64,000 bases of DNA from Bicyclus anynana. Lineage: Eukaryota; Arthropoda; Insecta; Lepidoptera; Nymphalidae. How positions within the stretch are numbered: position 1 is the first letter of the stretch; each line of letters begins with the position of its first letter. The DNA lies in assembly GCF_947172395.1 (NCBI RefSeq), contig NC_069087.1:7273107-7337106 (forward strand). The letters run 5' to 3'. Below, one piece after another: positions 47,641 to 59,460 of the stretch. The translations under genes and the position numbers were made by a program. Under the pieces are notes generated by a model. That model had not been told where the DNA came from, searched no databases, and saw nothing but the letters and a program-made list of their open reading frames with translations.

Positions 47641-49054
47641 AATCTACCTATTTTACTAATAAATCTGGCAGTACTCTTGTTAGAATGTATTTGCTTATTC
47701 CGAAAGAGTTTCTATTAGAATTAGCAAGTTACTCGTACCTACATAGCGGAAACTGATCCGTAGCCAATGACGTGGAAATATTCGGGGTGAGAAAATACAT
47801 GTTCCCTAACATCCGACTATTACAAGGATATCGTATCTATAGGTACGTAGATAAGACTTTTTTAACACAGGAAGATCGACTACTTAATAGGGACCTCGGG
47901 AACTTCAGAGTATTTAAGCAAATGAATGAAAAATGTTCACGTTTTAAATGTAAGACTTTTTGTGCCAAAAAAATTAAAGACTTGTGCCTATCCACTCTAC
48001 CGTGAGCCACGGAAAAGAATTTCAATATTTTTCTATGTTCTGTTAAAAGTATCAGTAATTTTGAATTTCAAATTTCAGCACTATATCACCTGAGAATGTG
48101 TTGTTGCTGGCAAAATTTGGCCCAGGCCTAGTATCATTCGACGCCTGGGCCAACATAATTATGGTGTCCTACGTTGGTAAGTTCTGGGACGACCTTGTGC
48201 GTATTGAGAAGTGAAGTGTGAAGTAACGTGAAGTCACTTGAGTGACACGAAGATGTGACGTGAAGTGTTGTGACCGCCTTTTGAGCCTTAGGAATGGCTG
48301 GTTTCTGACTTGTAAATATGTTGGATGTTGGCAGTGAAATTGAATTTATTATGACAAAAATAAAGTCATTTAATTACTGACTACACAATAAAGAGGTTTA
48401 ATTGTGAAGACAAATATTTATTAATATTTAACCGTGTAAAAGGTAGATGAACGTACCTACCTACCATCTACAGTAGGTAGGTAAGTATATATAGGTACGA
48501 AAGGTTCCAACTTCAAATCATTCAGTCGTTTATGTGGCATCATTGTCACCTGCTTGCTGATCACTCGGTCCTTAAGTGATGTCAGTGCACTTACTATCAT
48601 TATGAAGAGACCAAGTACAAGCATAAGTATTAAAAAGTAAGATTGCGCAGATTAGATGAAATCAAGAAAAATGTTAACGAGTGTCAACGGTTATCCAAAT
48701 CACACCATTTTAAAATGATTGCATCAGAGGTTGTTTTATGAATATGTTATACATGCATAATAACACTCTTGTTCAGTTGAGCAAGGAGAGAGCAGAGACT
48801 AGAGAGCTCAGCGGTGTCACCGGGGGTTTGCGGCGAGTGTAGAAGCATAATGAGATGGACGGAAGGACTCTTCGGCTTCTCCTGTGAGACTCAAGTCTCG
48901 GTTTAGAGAGTCGATTGTTAAGGTTATTTTGGCCTTTAGTCTTAGACTAGAGCGAAATTGTTATTGGTATCGGGATTAGTTTAGCCTTTATCCACAGAAA
49001 ACATATGTACTTTATCTTAAAATCAGTTACTACCAAGCATTGATATCGTAACTA
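47641..49054. other. Gene-free stretch
   Basis: An 11-bp GC-rich stem TTGGCCCAGGC/GCCTGGGCCAA lies at 48117-48153. GTGAAGT-type short repeats lie at 48205-48265. Overlapping frames of 77 (plus) and 62 (minus) codons at 47772-48025 have no domain. Unique block at 48770-48900. Confidence 0.35.
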
Positions 49055-49278
49055 TGCCTTCGATTCGAAGGGTGTAGGTTCGAACACTAAATATCATTTG
49101 CCTCAAACGGTGAAGGAAAATAATCGTGAGGAATCCTGAGAATTTTCTTAATTCTCTGCGTGTGTGAAGTCTGCAAAACCGCATTGGGCCAGCGTGGTGG
49201 ACTATTGCCCTAACCCCTCTCATTCTCGTGCTCAACAGTAAGTCGAAAATGGGTTGCTATTGCTAATGATGATGATGA
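49055..49278 (+). mobile_element. SINE family A, shortened
   Basis: Begins in the head (CCTTCGATTCGAAGGGTGTA), then GGTTCGAACAC (B box remnant), with a deletion before CCTCAAACGGTGAAGGAAAA, then the 3' body and GATGATGATGA tail. Confidence 0.7.
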
Positions 49279-49563
49279 CTTTAATACTAAAAAATAAAAA
49301 TAAAAAATATCAGGTCAATTTGAATTATAATTGTCCGTAAGTTGTCATAAAATCCGGTAGTAAATAAATACATATTGTTACCTAACCGGTTTTATTTTAC
49401 TTGCGTAAGTGTTAGGTATGTTGGAGCACCACCACCACGGATAGGTGACCTTGACAATTGGAAAGGCTGACTGGTGGTATACTAACATACTAGCCTTCTC
49501 CTTATACTCTATCCTTATATCTTTTAAGCCGTGAATTCAAACTAATAATATAAATACGAAAGT

Positions 49564-49764
49564 AAAGGCGGATTTACATTTGTCTGACGTGCCGTGTTGT
49601 GATGCAAACAGAAGCGGTTTCATACATTTTGTATGCGACGCATCAGAAGTCATCACGACATGTCACAACACATAAATGTAAACGTTACCATACAAAATGT
49701 ATGATACCGATTATGTTCTGACGCGTCACGACACTACACTTCAGACAAATATGAATCCGGCTTA
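49564..49764. mobile_element. Foldback MITE, about 200 bp
   Basis: Ends AAGGCGGATTTACATTTGTC and, inverted, AAGCCGGATTCATATTTGTC match well. Pairing resumes in the middle (CATACATTTTGTATG against CATACAAAATGTATG, with CGGTTT and GATACCG beside them), so most of the element folds on itself. Non-coding. Confidence 0.6.
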
Positions 49765-49769
49765 AGTCC

Positions 49770-52700
49770 GTCTGTCTGTGACCTTTGCACAACTAAACCG
49801 CTGAAATTTTGTGTAGAGATTAATAATTAATAGGACCTTAGAGCAAAACACTTATATAAGCGGCTTTACTAATTAATTATCACCATTAACTTACAATAAT
49901 ACAAAAATAAATATGTTAATACATTATTGTTGTTTCAAAAAGAACATATCATTCTCAGATGAATAATCCAATTGACTTCTACTTTAAATTATTTATTTTC
50001 TCTCTTTATTTGGTCTACTAGCAAATGTACAAATATTACAATAATTACGATAAAATGTAAATCTATTTAAAGGTAAACATCGCAAGCAACTGTCTAAAGT
50101 TTAAAACGTATTTACAATATTAATGTTATAGAAAAAATGTATGTATGCCAATTCTTAAGTGTGCGACACAAAAATCGCAGATGTGCAACGCTCCTAAAGC
50201 AGCCATAAGTCAACGTCTACAAGTGAGTCCAAAGTTTCCATTAACCTCGACAACGCCACGTGACAACACTGAACAGACACAGAACTTCACAAAAAAGCAA
50301 ACTGCCGTTTTATGGAAATGGCCCCATTTATCCGGGAAAATAAAATATGCCGAACGACAAAGCGACTTGTCCCGGATATGAAGCACTCCAAATGGTAGGG
50401 AATATCTTTTTTATTTGCTGTTACATTAGTTTCAACAAAAAGTTTACCTACGTAGAAGTTGTAAAAAAAAAAATTTGGAAACCTTATCTAAGTAGGCAAG
50501 TAGCATTTTTTTTGCAAATTGAAAATATAGGAATAAAATGTTATAACATATTGTATTTTATTTTTTACCCATTGAAATACTAATAAAAATACCATTGAAA
50601 TTTATTAAGTCTGAAAGCAGGGAACAATAATTCGAGTCACAAAAAGCGTTAGCTTTTAGCGATCTCTGTTCTGTGATTCGAGTCGACGAACGATTCATAA
50701 CTCGCTAGTGTCAATTTCGAATTTACCTCTGTCTTTCTCTAATGTTTCTCATTCTTTTATATCGAGTTAATAATCGTCGAGTAGGGCTATGATAGCCCTA
50801 CTGATCTTCGATAGTATTTTTAACCGACTTCCAAAAAGGAGGAGGTTCTACGTTCGGCTGTATGTATGTTTTTTCATTCTGTTTCTGCGCCTTCATTATT
50901 AACGCTGAATTTTAAACTAACATCAATGAGAATAGAAAATAATCATGAGATTCTATGAAACGAAGTATGTATTTACTTTACTTTGACAATTTTTCCTCTT
51001 TGTTATAAATAATCTTTCATTCTGTTTCTGCCCCTTTATTTTTAACGCTGGATTTTAAACTAACATTGATAACAATAGAAAATAATCATGAGATTCGATG
51101 AAACAGTATTTACTTTACTTTGACAAACTTTCCCTCTATAGAAAATAATAAATATAATTGAATGTTTCTGCTATACGCAACATCATTTAAGTATTTTTCA
51201 CCAATATTTATAACAAACATGACATGTATTATAAGTAAATTTAGAAAAATACGGATACACACTATGACTATAATCCTACCTGTAATATAGGCATGTATAC
51301 CTATTATTATTAATAATTATTTCAGCAACATCAAACAGGTTCGTCCAAAGCTCTATGCTAATGATTCTATAATATCTTATAGTAGTTATCAATTAACCGT
51401 AATATCCAGCCATTCTAACTAATCGTTAAATCCAATGACATAGAATAATTTGTCCCATTAATAAGCTACACCTTCGTACCTTCATGCAAGAAATTATCCA
51501 TACTTGGAGCTAAACAAATGACTATAAATAGATAGATAAATGTGTGTAAAAATGTGGGTACCTATCCACCTTCTACCACATTTTTACACAACTCAAAATT
51601 ATTGTTTGAAAAACTTAATAGTTTTTCTATGTTTATGATGAAAAATTAACAATTAATAATAATGAATAGGAAATCGCATGTAATATATCGCATATAATAA
51701 GTACTCATATATAGATAGATTTTTATTTGACATAACAACGAATTATGAGTTATTAAATTTTCGAAAAATTTGACTATGATTTCCAAAGCTACTAAGCCGA
51801 TTTTCATGCTGTGTTGCAAGTTTTAAACTTGCAACACTAAGTTTCCCAAAAATATTAAATTCTATCGGCCGAAATCTTACATAGCATTTGCGCAAACTTT
51901 GAGTCTGACAAGTTTGAAGAAAGAATTTATTAAAATTATAATAATTAATTAATTATTTTTAATGATATGTAGAATGTATATCTAGACACTTATATAAAAA
52001 AATATTATTATAGACATGTTTCATACTAGATATAAAGAGAAAATTTAATTTACATAGATATTTCATAAAGGCATATCATAAAGCAAGCAGCTTCCATTGA
52101 GACAGCTACATCTGTTCCGAACACAAAACCAGTTGGATATAATTATGATACCTCGCCCATGACGTCACAACCTGTTCTGGTTGACATAACCAATGGATGC
52201 CACCCTCCCCACCATTGGTCGGGAACTAAAATGATACTCGCGTCTCACGCGGACTTTTTGTTTCGCTAATTTATCTTTCGTGGTAATGAAAAAGATTCTA
52301 TGGTGCAATCGAGAAAACACATTACGATTAAATTGATTTTGCGTAGTGAATATTTTTTCTTGGTGTGAAATCATGCTGAATTTGGCAAATTGTGAAAAAG
52401 ATTGTTTATTTTTGTAAATTTGCATTTGAATAAAGAATAATTTTACGTTGTTTGTGGTTAGGGAGAACTTTACTAAAAGTTAATTAGAAAGTATACTAAC
52501 TCTTTATCTCTTAATTAAGGTCTATAACCTTAACTTACCTACGATTTTATGAAATTCATAGTATAGATAGCGTCACCCAAATAGTCTTCTGAGGATAGAT
52601 TTACTCAATGATAATTTTTTTTATTTATTGCGTACCAAACGCAATAAATACTAAACATGCAAATTTTAAAAAAATATTTTAACAAAAGAAATCGTTAATT

Positions 52701-53811
52701 TCCTATATTTTTTAATAATTTTCAAGTGTGTGCAATAGACAATTTTAATTTATTTTTATTTTTCAACGACATCCTCGCTGAAAAAGCACAAAGAAAAATG
52801 AGTAGGAATGTTTTTTTCATTATTTTAAATAATTTTTACCAATCAATCATCAAATGCTGTTTATTCATAATTTATCTAGATGTAAAAAAATCAATAGCAA
52901 ACAGCGGCTTCGAAAAATCGTTCCTCTTAGAAATGTTGCAACATTTCGTTTATATAAATTCTATAGGTAGATGGAAGCATTCTCTATCTGCAATCTGAAG
53001 TTTAATAAGTGAATTAATTGCTTGGCAGCCATTGGCGATATAATTGCCATCACTGAATTGCCCACTTAAATATTTCAAGTTGAAACCTCAACTGAGATCT
53101 GCAAATTAATGGAATGGTCATGTGGAATGTGCAGTCAATTATACAAATTATTTTTATTATGGTCTATTGACTATTATATATGGTGGTCACGATCCTCAGT
53201 CATGAGGGACCGACTGGAGAGAGAGATTGACTATTACCTAAGGTTTTTTCACAATTACTTCTGACGATTTTTTACAGTATACGTAATCTAAGTCTACGAT
53301 TTGAGATTAATAGAGTAAAATTAAATCTATTGGTACTCTGAAAACAAAATGCGATCGCGGGACGGTTACCACCTCCTCTTACCTCTTAATCCCTGGCGAC
53401 ACCTATGTACCATTCATTATCATCATCATCGTCATCATCATAATCACTATCATCATCAGCCTATGACTTATTGTAGTGCTTCAGCCTCCTTGCATCTATA
53501 AAAGAGGAGGATTTGAGGTTTAGGCTCCCCACGCGACTCCAATACCGGTTGGCGTGTTAAGGGTGATATTAAGGGTAAGGGACGATCAATTTCATTATTA
53601 TAAGTTGATGATCTTGTATAGGATCACCGGATTTACATACTTCTAAGGGAGAGGAGGTGTAAATTTTTCATTGAACATCTTTTTAATTGCAGGGCTGCAC
53701 AAATAGAACATACGTATATTTAATAGCCCTATCCAGGACTCAATCTCTGGACCTTATGATTTAGATCTTTAGCCGTACAGGCTATATTAAGTTATTTTGT
53801 AGCTGTACCTG
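49770..53811. other. Gene-free, mostly AT-rich stretch
   Basis: Contents: 5' end of the AACCGACTTCC element (50819-50870); a degenerate pair of about 110-bp direct repeats (TTCATTCTGTTTCTGC..AATAATCATGAGATTC, near 50874 and 51018); a 15-bp stem TGTGTAAAAATGTGG (51543-51590); palindrome GTGTTGCAAGTTT with a one-base centre (51811-51837); CRE and paired CCAAT motifs at 52160-52220. No frame with a domain. Confidence 0.4.
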
Positions 53812-54206
53812 TATATACAGGAAGAAATTTTTTTTAGTGCGGATATTTTTATATTTTGTACATAAACAAAATTTAATTATCACGTATTTTTTTCTTTTTT
53901 TTTTTAACTCAAAAATAACAAAATTATCGTTAGCTAAAGTTATTTACTTTTGAACAGAATTTTAGGGTCACCCTATTGTGCGTTTATTTTATTTTCGTTT
54001 GATACCTAAAGGACGTCACCAGATCACTTTTAAGCTGAATATATCTTGTTTAGTAATAATATGTACATTATTTTGTTATTTTAGAGACATAAATTAAAAA
54101 AAAAATTACATAAAATGTATCGAACTGTTTGTAGATTTATATTCTATTAATGATACAGAACCACGAAAAAAAATATCCGCACTAAAGACCGAATCACCCT
54201 GTATAT
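53812..54206. mobile_element. MITE with TATATACAGG ends
   Basis: The left end TATATACAGG is followed, after a short divergent stretch, by TTTTAGTGCGGATATTTTT. The right end is the inverse of both blocks (AAAAATATCCGCACTAAAG and CCCTGTATATA). About 395 bp, AT-rich, no transposase. Ends resemble those at 22028-22354 (TATACAGGGTG), so the two may belong to one group. Confidence 0.6.
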
Positions 54207-54534
54207 ATATATATTACCATTCAAGACATACTTTATCGATCAATTGTTAAATTAGTTAGATATATCACCTAATTTGAAAGTATTCCTAAGAAAAATTGGA
54301 ACATATTTTAAGAGTAATTAAATTTGGTTCTTCATAGGTGTTTTCAAACTGATCAATAGCTATAGCAAGCGGCAAGCGCACGCACAGCTCTGTTTACGCT
54401 ATAAATGTAAAATAGCTGCAATTTGGCGACGCAGACGTTTGGCGTGTAGTGGAATAAGGGCCTGTGACTGTCAGACCTTTGTCATTTTGTAAAAGTTTGT
54501 CAACTTATGTAAAAAAAAAATCTTAGCGGAGTTT

Positions 54535-54682
54535 GTTGTGGGCTCTTCTTTGACCATTAACTTTAATTTTAAGTTTTCGACTGTAATCACCACCACTTAA
54601 TTAAATTATGACATAATTTGACGTTTCAAAAGTGCTTGTAAACTAAGCCAAATTAAAATAAATGAATTTTGAATTTTGATTT
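54535..54682 (+). mobile_element. LINE 3' tail fragment
   Basis: GTTGTGGGCTCTTCTTTGACC, AAGTTTTCGACTGTAATCAC, GACGTTTCAAAAGTGCTTGT, and AATAAATGAATTTTGAATTTTG at the end. Same family as 13252-13445 and 43100-43275. Confidence 0.65.
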
Positions 54683-54849
54683 TTTTTTTAATTTTATGCT
54701 CCTTCCATAAGTAAAAGCGATATCAACTATGTAGTGGATCATGGTTGTTATCGAAAGTACTAGGTTTATCTATGATATGGTATATATGATCTTTCCTAAA
54801 TATGGTAGAAGCTAACAAACTTTGAGATCTTACAAAACCACGAAGGTCT

Positions 54850-57800
54850 AGCAATCACAGGTTTCAATCTACAGCACCGCTCTACCGCCGGCCACTGGAA
54901 GGCGACGGAAGCCTGTCACAAACGCAATTACAGTACCGAGAATCGGCATTAGTTCGAGCTGAACTATTTATGTAAAATAAGAGCAACCTCACGTACGGGG
55001 AAACGATTGCACGCATCGCTCATTAAGCACTTTAGAGCAATTTGAGGAGAAAAAGTCGGACGCGGCACAACATCGCGTGGTCAATTAAAATGTTGCCGCG
55101 CTACCGAGCAACGGTACTCCGTATGAGGCAACTGGACCCGCTTCAATTGCCTGTATCCTGCTATCTAAATAATTGTAGAAGGATATCGATCTACGCCGCT
55201 GTCAATAACGTCTGTGTCGTTCTCAAGCTACCATCTTATTAAGATAAGACAACTTTTCTACGCTTAATTAGGATTTTCAAGTGACAGTATGTAAGTGTAC
55301 TGCACTTACGTACACGGAGGAGTTTGCAATCTTAAACGTTTATCTTAATACCTTAAGCGTGTAGAGCAATGTATTTACATAGTAGTAAACAAGCTAATAT
55401 CTACTATCTACTTAATAACAGATAATTGAAATTTAAAAACTTTAAAAACCTCCAAATATCATTAAATAATTAGTATAGGTATAACTAATTATGTTTTTGC
55501 CAGAAGACTTCTATGCCAGAAGTTCTATCCATCATAAGTTTTAACAGAAAAGTATAAATGGTGTTCCACTGGATCAATAGCTGGATCAAAGAAAATTATT
55601 TACTTATATAGTTTTATTTAAAAAATGCCTCATTTTAGAAAACAGCTGATACTATTACACTGCTGGAACAATACGAGTAATCACCGATCATAGGTAGGAA
55701 CCACCGCAAGTATATTTGCTTTCAAATGAAAGAAACCGCATCAATCGGTCCATCTGTATATGAACTACTATGCCTCTTACAGACGAACATAAACGTCAAA
55801 CGTATATATAAACGTATACCCTTCTTTTTGCATAGTGGGTCAAAAAGGTAAATGAATGAGTAAGAAATACCTTTGAAATTCATAATACCTAGGTAAGTAT
55901 ATGTTTAATTAAAAACATTCATTAACTAAAGTTGCAAGGGCCCCTTGTAGTACGTGAAATCCTGTATTAGGTACTTACACTTATTGTTCCAACAGTCGTT
56001 TTAGTCCTAAAACCAAAATCTTCGACCAAAACCTCATGAAGCTTTCACTTGAATGTTAGATCAAGAGTGCACAAAGAAGGCAGTAATTCTTGAAAAGACT
56101 ATCCTACATGTTTAATATTATCAGGCAAAACTTTCAAAAATAATTAACGATTTCTGTTTAAAATAGGTCTCTTTTGCATTTAGTAAATAAGTAAACCTGA
56201 ACCGGGTAATTATTATAATTATATATCTACAATTCTAGATACTTACATACTTGAGTGCCAACCATGTTCCTATTTCTAAGAACAAACCCTCATGTAGGCA
56301 CGAGTATATTAGCAAATCTAATTAACGAATATTTTCAATATTTTACTGTACTTTGTAATTACTTATGTATTTGTTTATCAGATCAATTACTTTTGGACTT
56401 GTTTCGCACTCAAATTCACCAACAAAATTATCTGTCGTTTTTTGAGGGGGACGACGTAAACTCACACATCAAAAATAGTTAACACCAATAAATATATACT
56501 ATGTGCGTTACACACAACGACAAATTTAAATCGTAATACACACACGTGTAATTAGTTTGTATAAACAGTTAAACACGTTAGATCGTGATCATATACTTTT
56601 GACAGATGGTAACGTCTAGCGAGGCAGGCCCTATGGTAATTAGTCAAAGATTTTTTTTAAAGAATATTTGCCATTATATCTTTAAACATGACCAAAGTGT
56701 ATTTTAGTTGTTGCCAGTCATCTTGGTAGCCTATATCCGTGGTTATCTACACCTGAAGCACGGAAAGCATCGTGACTTGTAAAATGCATCTGTGCCTACG
56801 CATCCCACATTCACGAAGGTACCTACCTATCAGTTTTGAAACTGGTTTCGAAATTTTAATACACTGATTTTATTACCACAACTGCATACATGTACTTATA
56901 ATAATAATTGTAAATTAATTTTATTTTGAAATTAATAATTTAATGTTATTTTTAAATAAGTATAAAAGACTTCAAAATATTTTATTAAATTCAAATTTAT
57001 AAGAAAATATTTATAAGAAATTTATTTATTAGTATTTCAAGTCGGATAAGGATTTAGTAGGTAGGTGTAATGTCAATTTTTCACTTTTAAAATTATTTCT
57101 AAGTAATTAATAATTTATACTTTTTCTATTTTTAAAACTTTTGTTTATGAGGTGATAAATCTTCACGAATGTCTCATTTAGACCATGCTTCGTACATACA
57201 TAGACAGGAAGTGTTAATAATTATTCTCTCAATTGATATACGAACAGTCGTAAAATTGTACCATCATAAAATTTGTAGAATATTTCACAAATGTCCTAGA
57301 CATCTACGTATATCAAAAATATCCAGGATGTCCTTACAGCATCCTTTACATATGTAACGCGCTCCCATAACAAAATCTTAGTCCTCAACCGCCCGCTAAA
57401 CAACCAGAACAAATCGTCAAGTAAAAGACAAAGCATATTAGCCCGTTTCATGAACTAATTGTCCCGTCCATCGCACATCAATCACGCGGTCGCTACAACG
57501 AAAACACTGTTAGTTTTGCCGCCGAATTATTAATTACATTCCCACAAAAAACTCACACACGATGCCGAAAAGCATAAATTTCTTCCTTTTTTCACCGCAC
57601 AAAGGGGCCGAGCGCTCTACAATACTAAACAGATTAGGAGCGCCCGACACGGCCGTCGGTTCATAATTTTTGGCGCCAGTAGTCCTGCTTTTAGATTAAA
57701 CTAATATGAAAAGGAAATTGAGTAGAAAATGGACGAAGGCTCTATGTGTCATTAAGAATTGGACACGGGCCCGAATACACTGCCGGCCTTTATTTATTTG

Positions 57801-58076
57801 ATTTCGCTTAATTGAATTAACATTTCGGTAGTTTTTACGAGGTGTCGGTAATGTTTGGAGCTAACTTTAATGGGCAATTCTTAGGTAATAACAATAACAT
57901 TTGCGTCACAAATATTGCTTTATACATAAATAAATGGCGGTTCCACGTCGTTTTCTCGTTTCTCGATTTCACGGGAAATGTTAATGGGATGGTCGTTACA
58001 ATAAATCTACCTGAGTGGATCTTGAGACATTTCAGATGTTTATTAGAATTAGAGACTCTAAAGACAAAAAAAAATA
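54850..58076. other. Gene-free stretch with candidate regulatory blocks
   Basis: 54870-55260 is unique and GC-richer (TACGGGGAAACGATTGCACG, CATCGCGTGGTCAATTAAAA). 57370-57700 is another (CACGCGGTCGCTACAACG, GGCCGAGCGCTCTACAATAC). The rest is AT-rich DNA without repeats I can name. Frames of 60-84 codons here show no domain or splice support. Confidence 0.35.
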
Positions 58077-58206
58077 ATATGCATTTTATTTATTAAATCT
58101 ACTCCATTATCAAAAAAAGTTCCGTAGATCATATTAGTAAAATAATATGATCTACGGAACTTTTTTTGATAATGGAGTACCTAGATTTAATAAATAAAAT
58201 GCATAT
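58077..58206. repeat. Long near-perfect hairpin (60-bp arms)
   Basis: Left arm 58077-58136 and right arm 58143-58206 are exact inverse copies except for a 4-base insertion (CCTA) in the right arm. The loop is GTAAAA. Arms start ATATGCATTTTATTTATTAA and meet at GATCATATTA. No repeat in this window matches it. Confidence 0.9.
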
Positions 58207-58339
58207 GATTTTTTATCCATATTTGACTTTCTTAATCTCGACAGATTTAGTTTGAAAAGTCTGAGAAAATGTTAGCCATTATGTCTATATTTTTGTCTAC
58301 TCATTTTTAGTAAATTAACCAATTGTTTAACCCATTAAT

Positions 58340-58620
58340 TCGCGCCTATGTTTATTCCATAAAATTGAACGCAGAGGCCATGAAGAAATCTTCCAAATAG
58401 TTGGGTTCAAATTCCGCGCGATGGCTCCTCTGGGGCCACTCGACCCGGGAGGGTCCATGAATAGTAATAGAGGTTGAGGCTCGAGGGACGGCCCGGTTCC
58501 GCTTATGGTGCGTGCTAAATCGACAACACCCTCGGGTCCTGTGACTAACAGCCAGTTTTATAAACTCGTCTATTTTGACTGAGATTTCATCCAAAAATTA
58601 AAGTCAATATACCGTGAAAT
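58340..58620. promoter_or_regulatory. Candidate regulatory block just downstream of the 59 kb start exon
   Basis: GC-richer unique DNA (GGGGCCACTCGACCCGGG, GGCTCGAGGGACGGCCCGG, CAGTTTTATAAACTCGTC). The 80-codon minus frame here has no domain and no clear splice acceptor before it, so I do not call an exon. It would be inside the first intron of that gene. Confidence 0.3.
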
Positions 58621-58779
58621 CAAAACGCCTAAGGAGTTTATAGTATTAGTGTATCGAGAAGCTATTTAAGCAATGTCTCATCTTCTGTATCTAAGGAATC
58701 TTCAGTGAAAGATATCTTTAGAAAACTCTACTTTTGTACGTAATCTGAAAGACTGAGATTGTGTTGTTGTTTAGGGTGG

Positions 58780-58830
58780 TTAGTAACGCTGATCCTCAGC
58801 GTTACTAACCACCGTTACTAACCACCGTTT
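58780..58830. repeat. Short inverted and tandem repeat GTTACTAACCACC
   Basis: GGTGGTTAGTAACGCTGA is followed by its inverse TCAGCGTTACTAACCACC, and then by one more direct GTTACTAACCACC. Confidence 0.7.
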
Positions 58831-59028
58831 AAATAAAATTAGCTATATTTTTGAATATTACTTAGTCTAATTTCTCTCCAATTACTCATAAAGACAGTGT
58901 TATGAGTGAGTCTAACAATAATCCAGCAGGTGATCGGTCACGGTGTTAAGTCCTTAAGATAGAGATATTCAGGTCTAAGGGTTGTATTGGTGAGTTAGTG
59001 ATCAGCATGTGGTGTGCGCCGGACTCAC

Positions 59029-59070
59029 GTTCATGAGCAGGTCCGGTGAGGAGGAGCCCTTGCCGCTCAT
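59029..59070 (-). CDS. Putative first coding exon (14 codons) of an unidentified minus-strand gene
   Basis: The minus strand reads MSGKGSSSPDLLMN and is followed at once by GTGAGT (plus 59023-59028), a near-consensus splice donor. An in-frame TGA lies 27 nt upstream of the ATG, so this is the first in-frame start. The start context GCCATGA is good. Ten of the 13 codons after Met end in G or C, unlike the AT-rich surroundings. The exon ends in phase 0. Upstream (59071-59460) is a strong CpG patch fitting a promoter. I do not recognise the protein; 14 residues are too few. Read unspliced, the frame ends after eight more codons. I infer a start exon whose next exon lies at lower coordinates, probably outside this window. 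The family cannot be stated from this exon alone. Confidence 0.5.
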
Positions 59071-59460
59071 GGCTGTCCGGCGAGCAGGCGCATGTCACTC
59101 ACTCACTCACTCACTCGCGGCGCAGGCGGCGCGGGCGGTCTGCAAGCGCCGAGCGATCGCGACTGCCGCGCGCCGGCCCCCACCGTCCCAGAGCCCCCAC
59201 CGCTACCGGCTGCCTCATTTCTCACTATAATTTGCGTGCTCGTTTTTTACCATCATTACTCCCTCGTTTTGTTTTACGTATTATCGAGTGCATCCCGCTC
59301 GCACCGCGGCCGCCATGCGCGCCGAGCGCCGCCCAGATAATAGCTATCTGCAATTACGCCTTGGCCGCGCTGCCAGTGCCGACGCTCGCCGCGCCGCGCG
59401 ACGCCTAGCGACATCTTGTGACGAGCGGCCGGAACTCCCACGTGCATCAGCGAGCGAAAT
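59071..59460 (-). promoter_or_regulatory. CpG-island-like promoter block upstream of the 59 kb start exon
   Basis: About 390 bp of very GC- and CpG-rich DNA in an AT-rich genome. It includes (CACT)n from about 59096 (GAGT repeat on the minus strand), GC-rich GCGGCCGCC-type motifs, an AGATAATAGCTATCTG GATA-type inverted pair near 59335, and a CACGTG E-box near 59439. Three overlapping plus-strand frames here (up to 120 codons) are Ala/Arg/Pro-rich composition artefacts. Confidence 0.45.

Noticed and set aside
47772..48025. Plus-strand 77-codon frame with Lys/Arg-rich end
   Set aside because: No family resemblance, opposite-strand frame of similar length, no splice or promoter signals.
50145..50221. 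Possible plus-strand exon ending CAA|GTGAGT
   Set aside because: Good donor and open frame, but AT-rich flanks, no acceptor or promoter signal, and unremarkable codons.
53400..53460. CRISPR-like (CAT)n repeats
   Set aside because: Plain trinucleotide microsatellite (ATCATCATCATCGTCATC); no spacers, eukaryotic context.
58352..58594. 80-codon minus-strand frame as exon 2 of the 59 kb gene
   Set aside because: No polypyrimidine-AG acceptor that joins in phase 0 and no recognisable protein motif.
59046..59408. 120-codon Arg/Ala/Pro-rich plus-strand frame
   Set aside because: Product of CpG-rich DNA; three overlapping frames have the same look, and the opposite strand has a better start exon.
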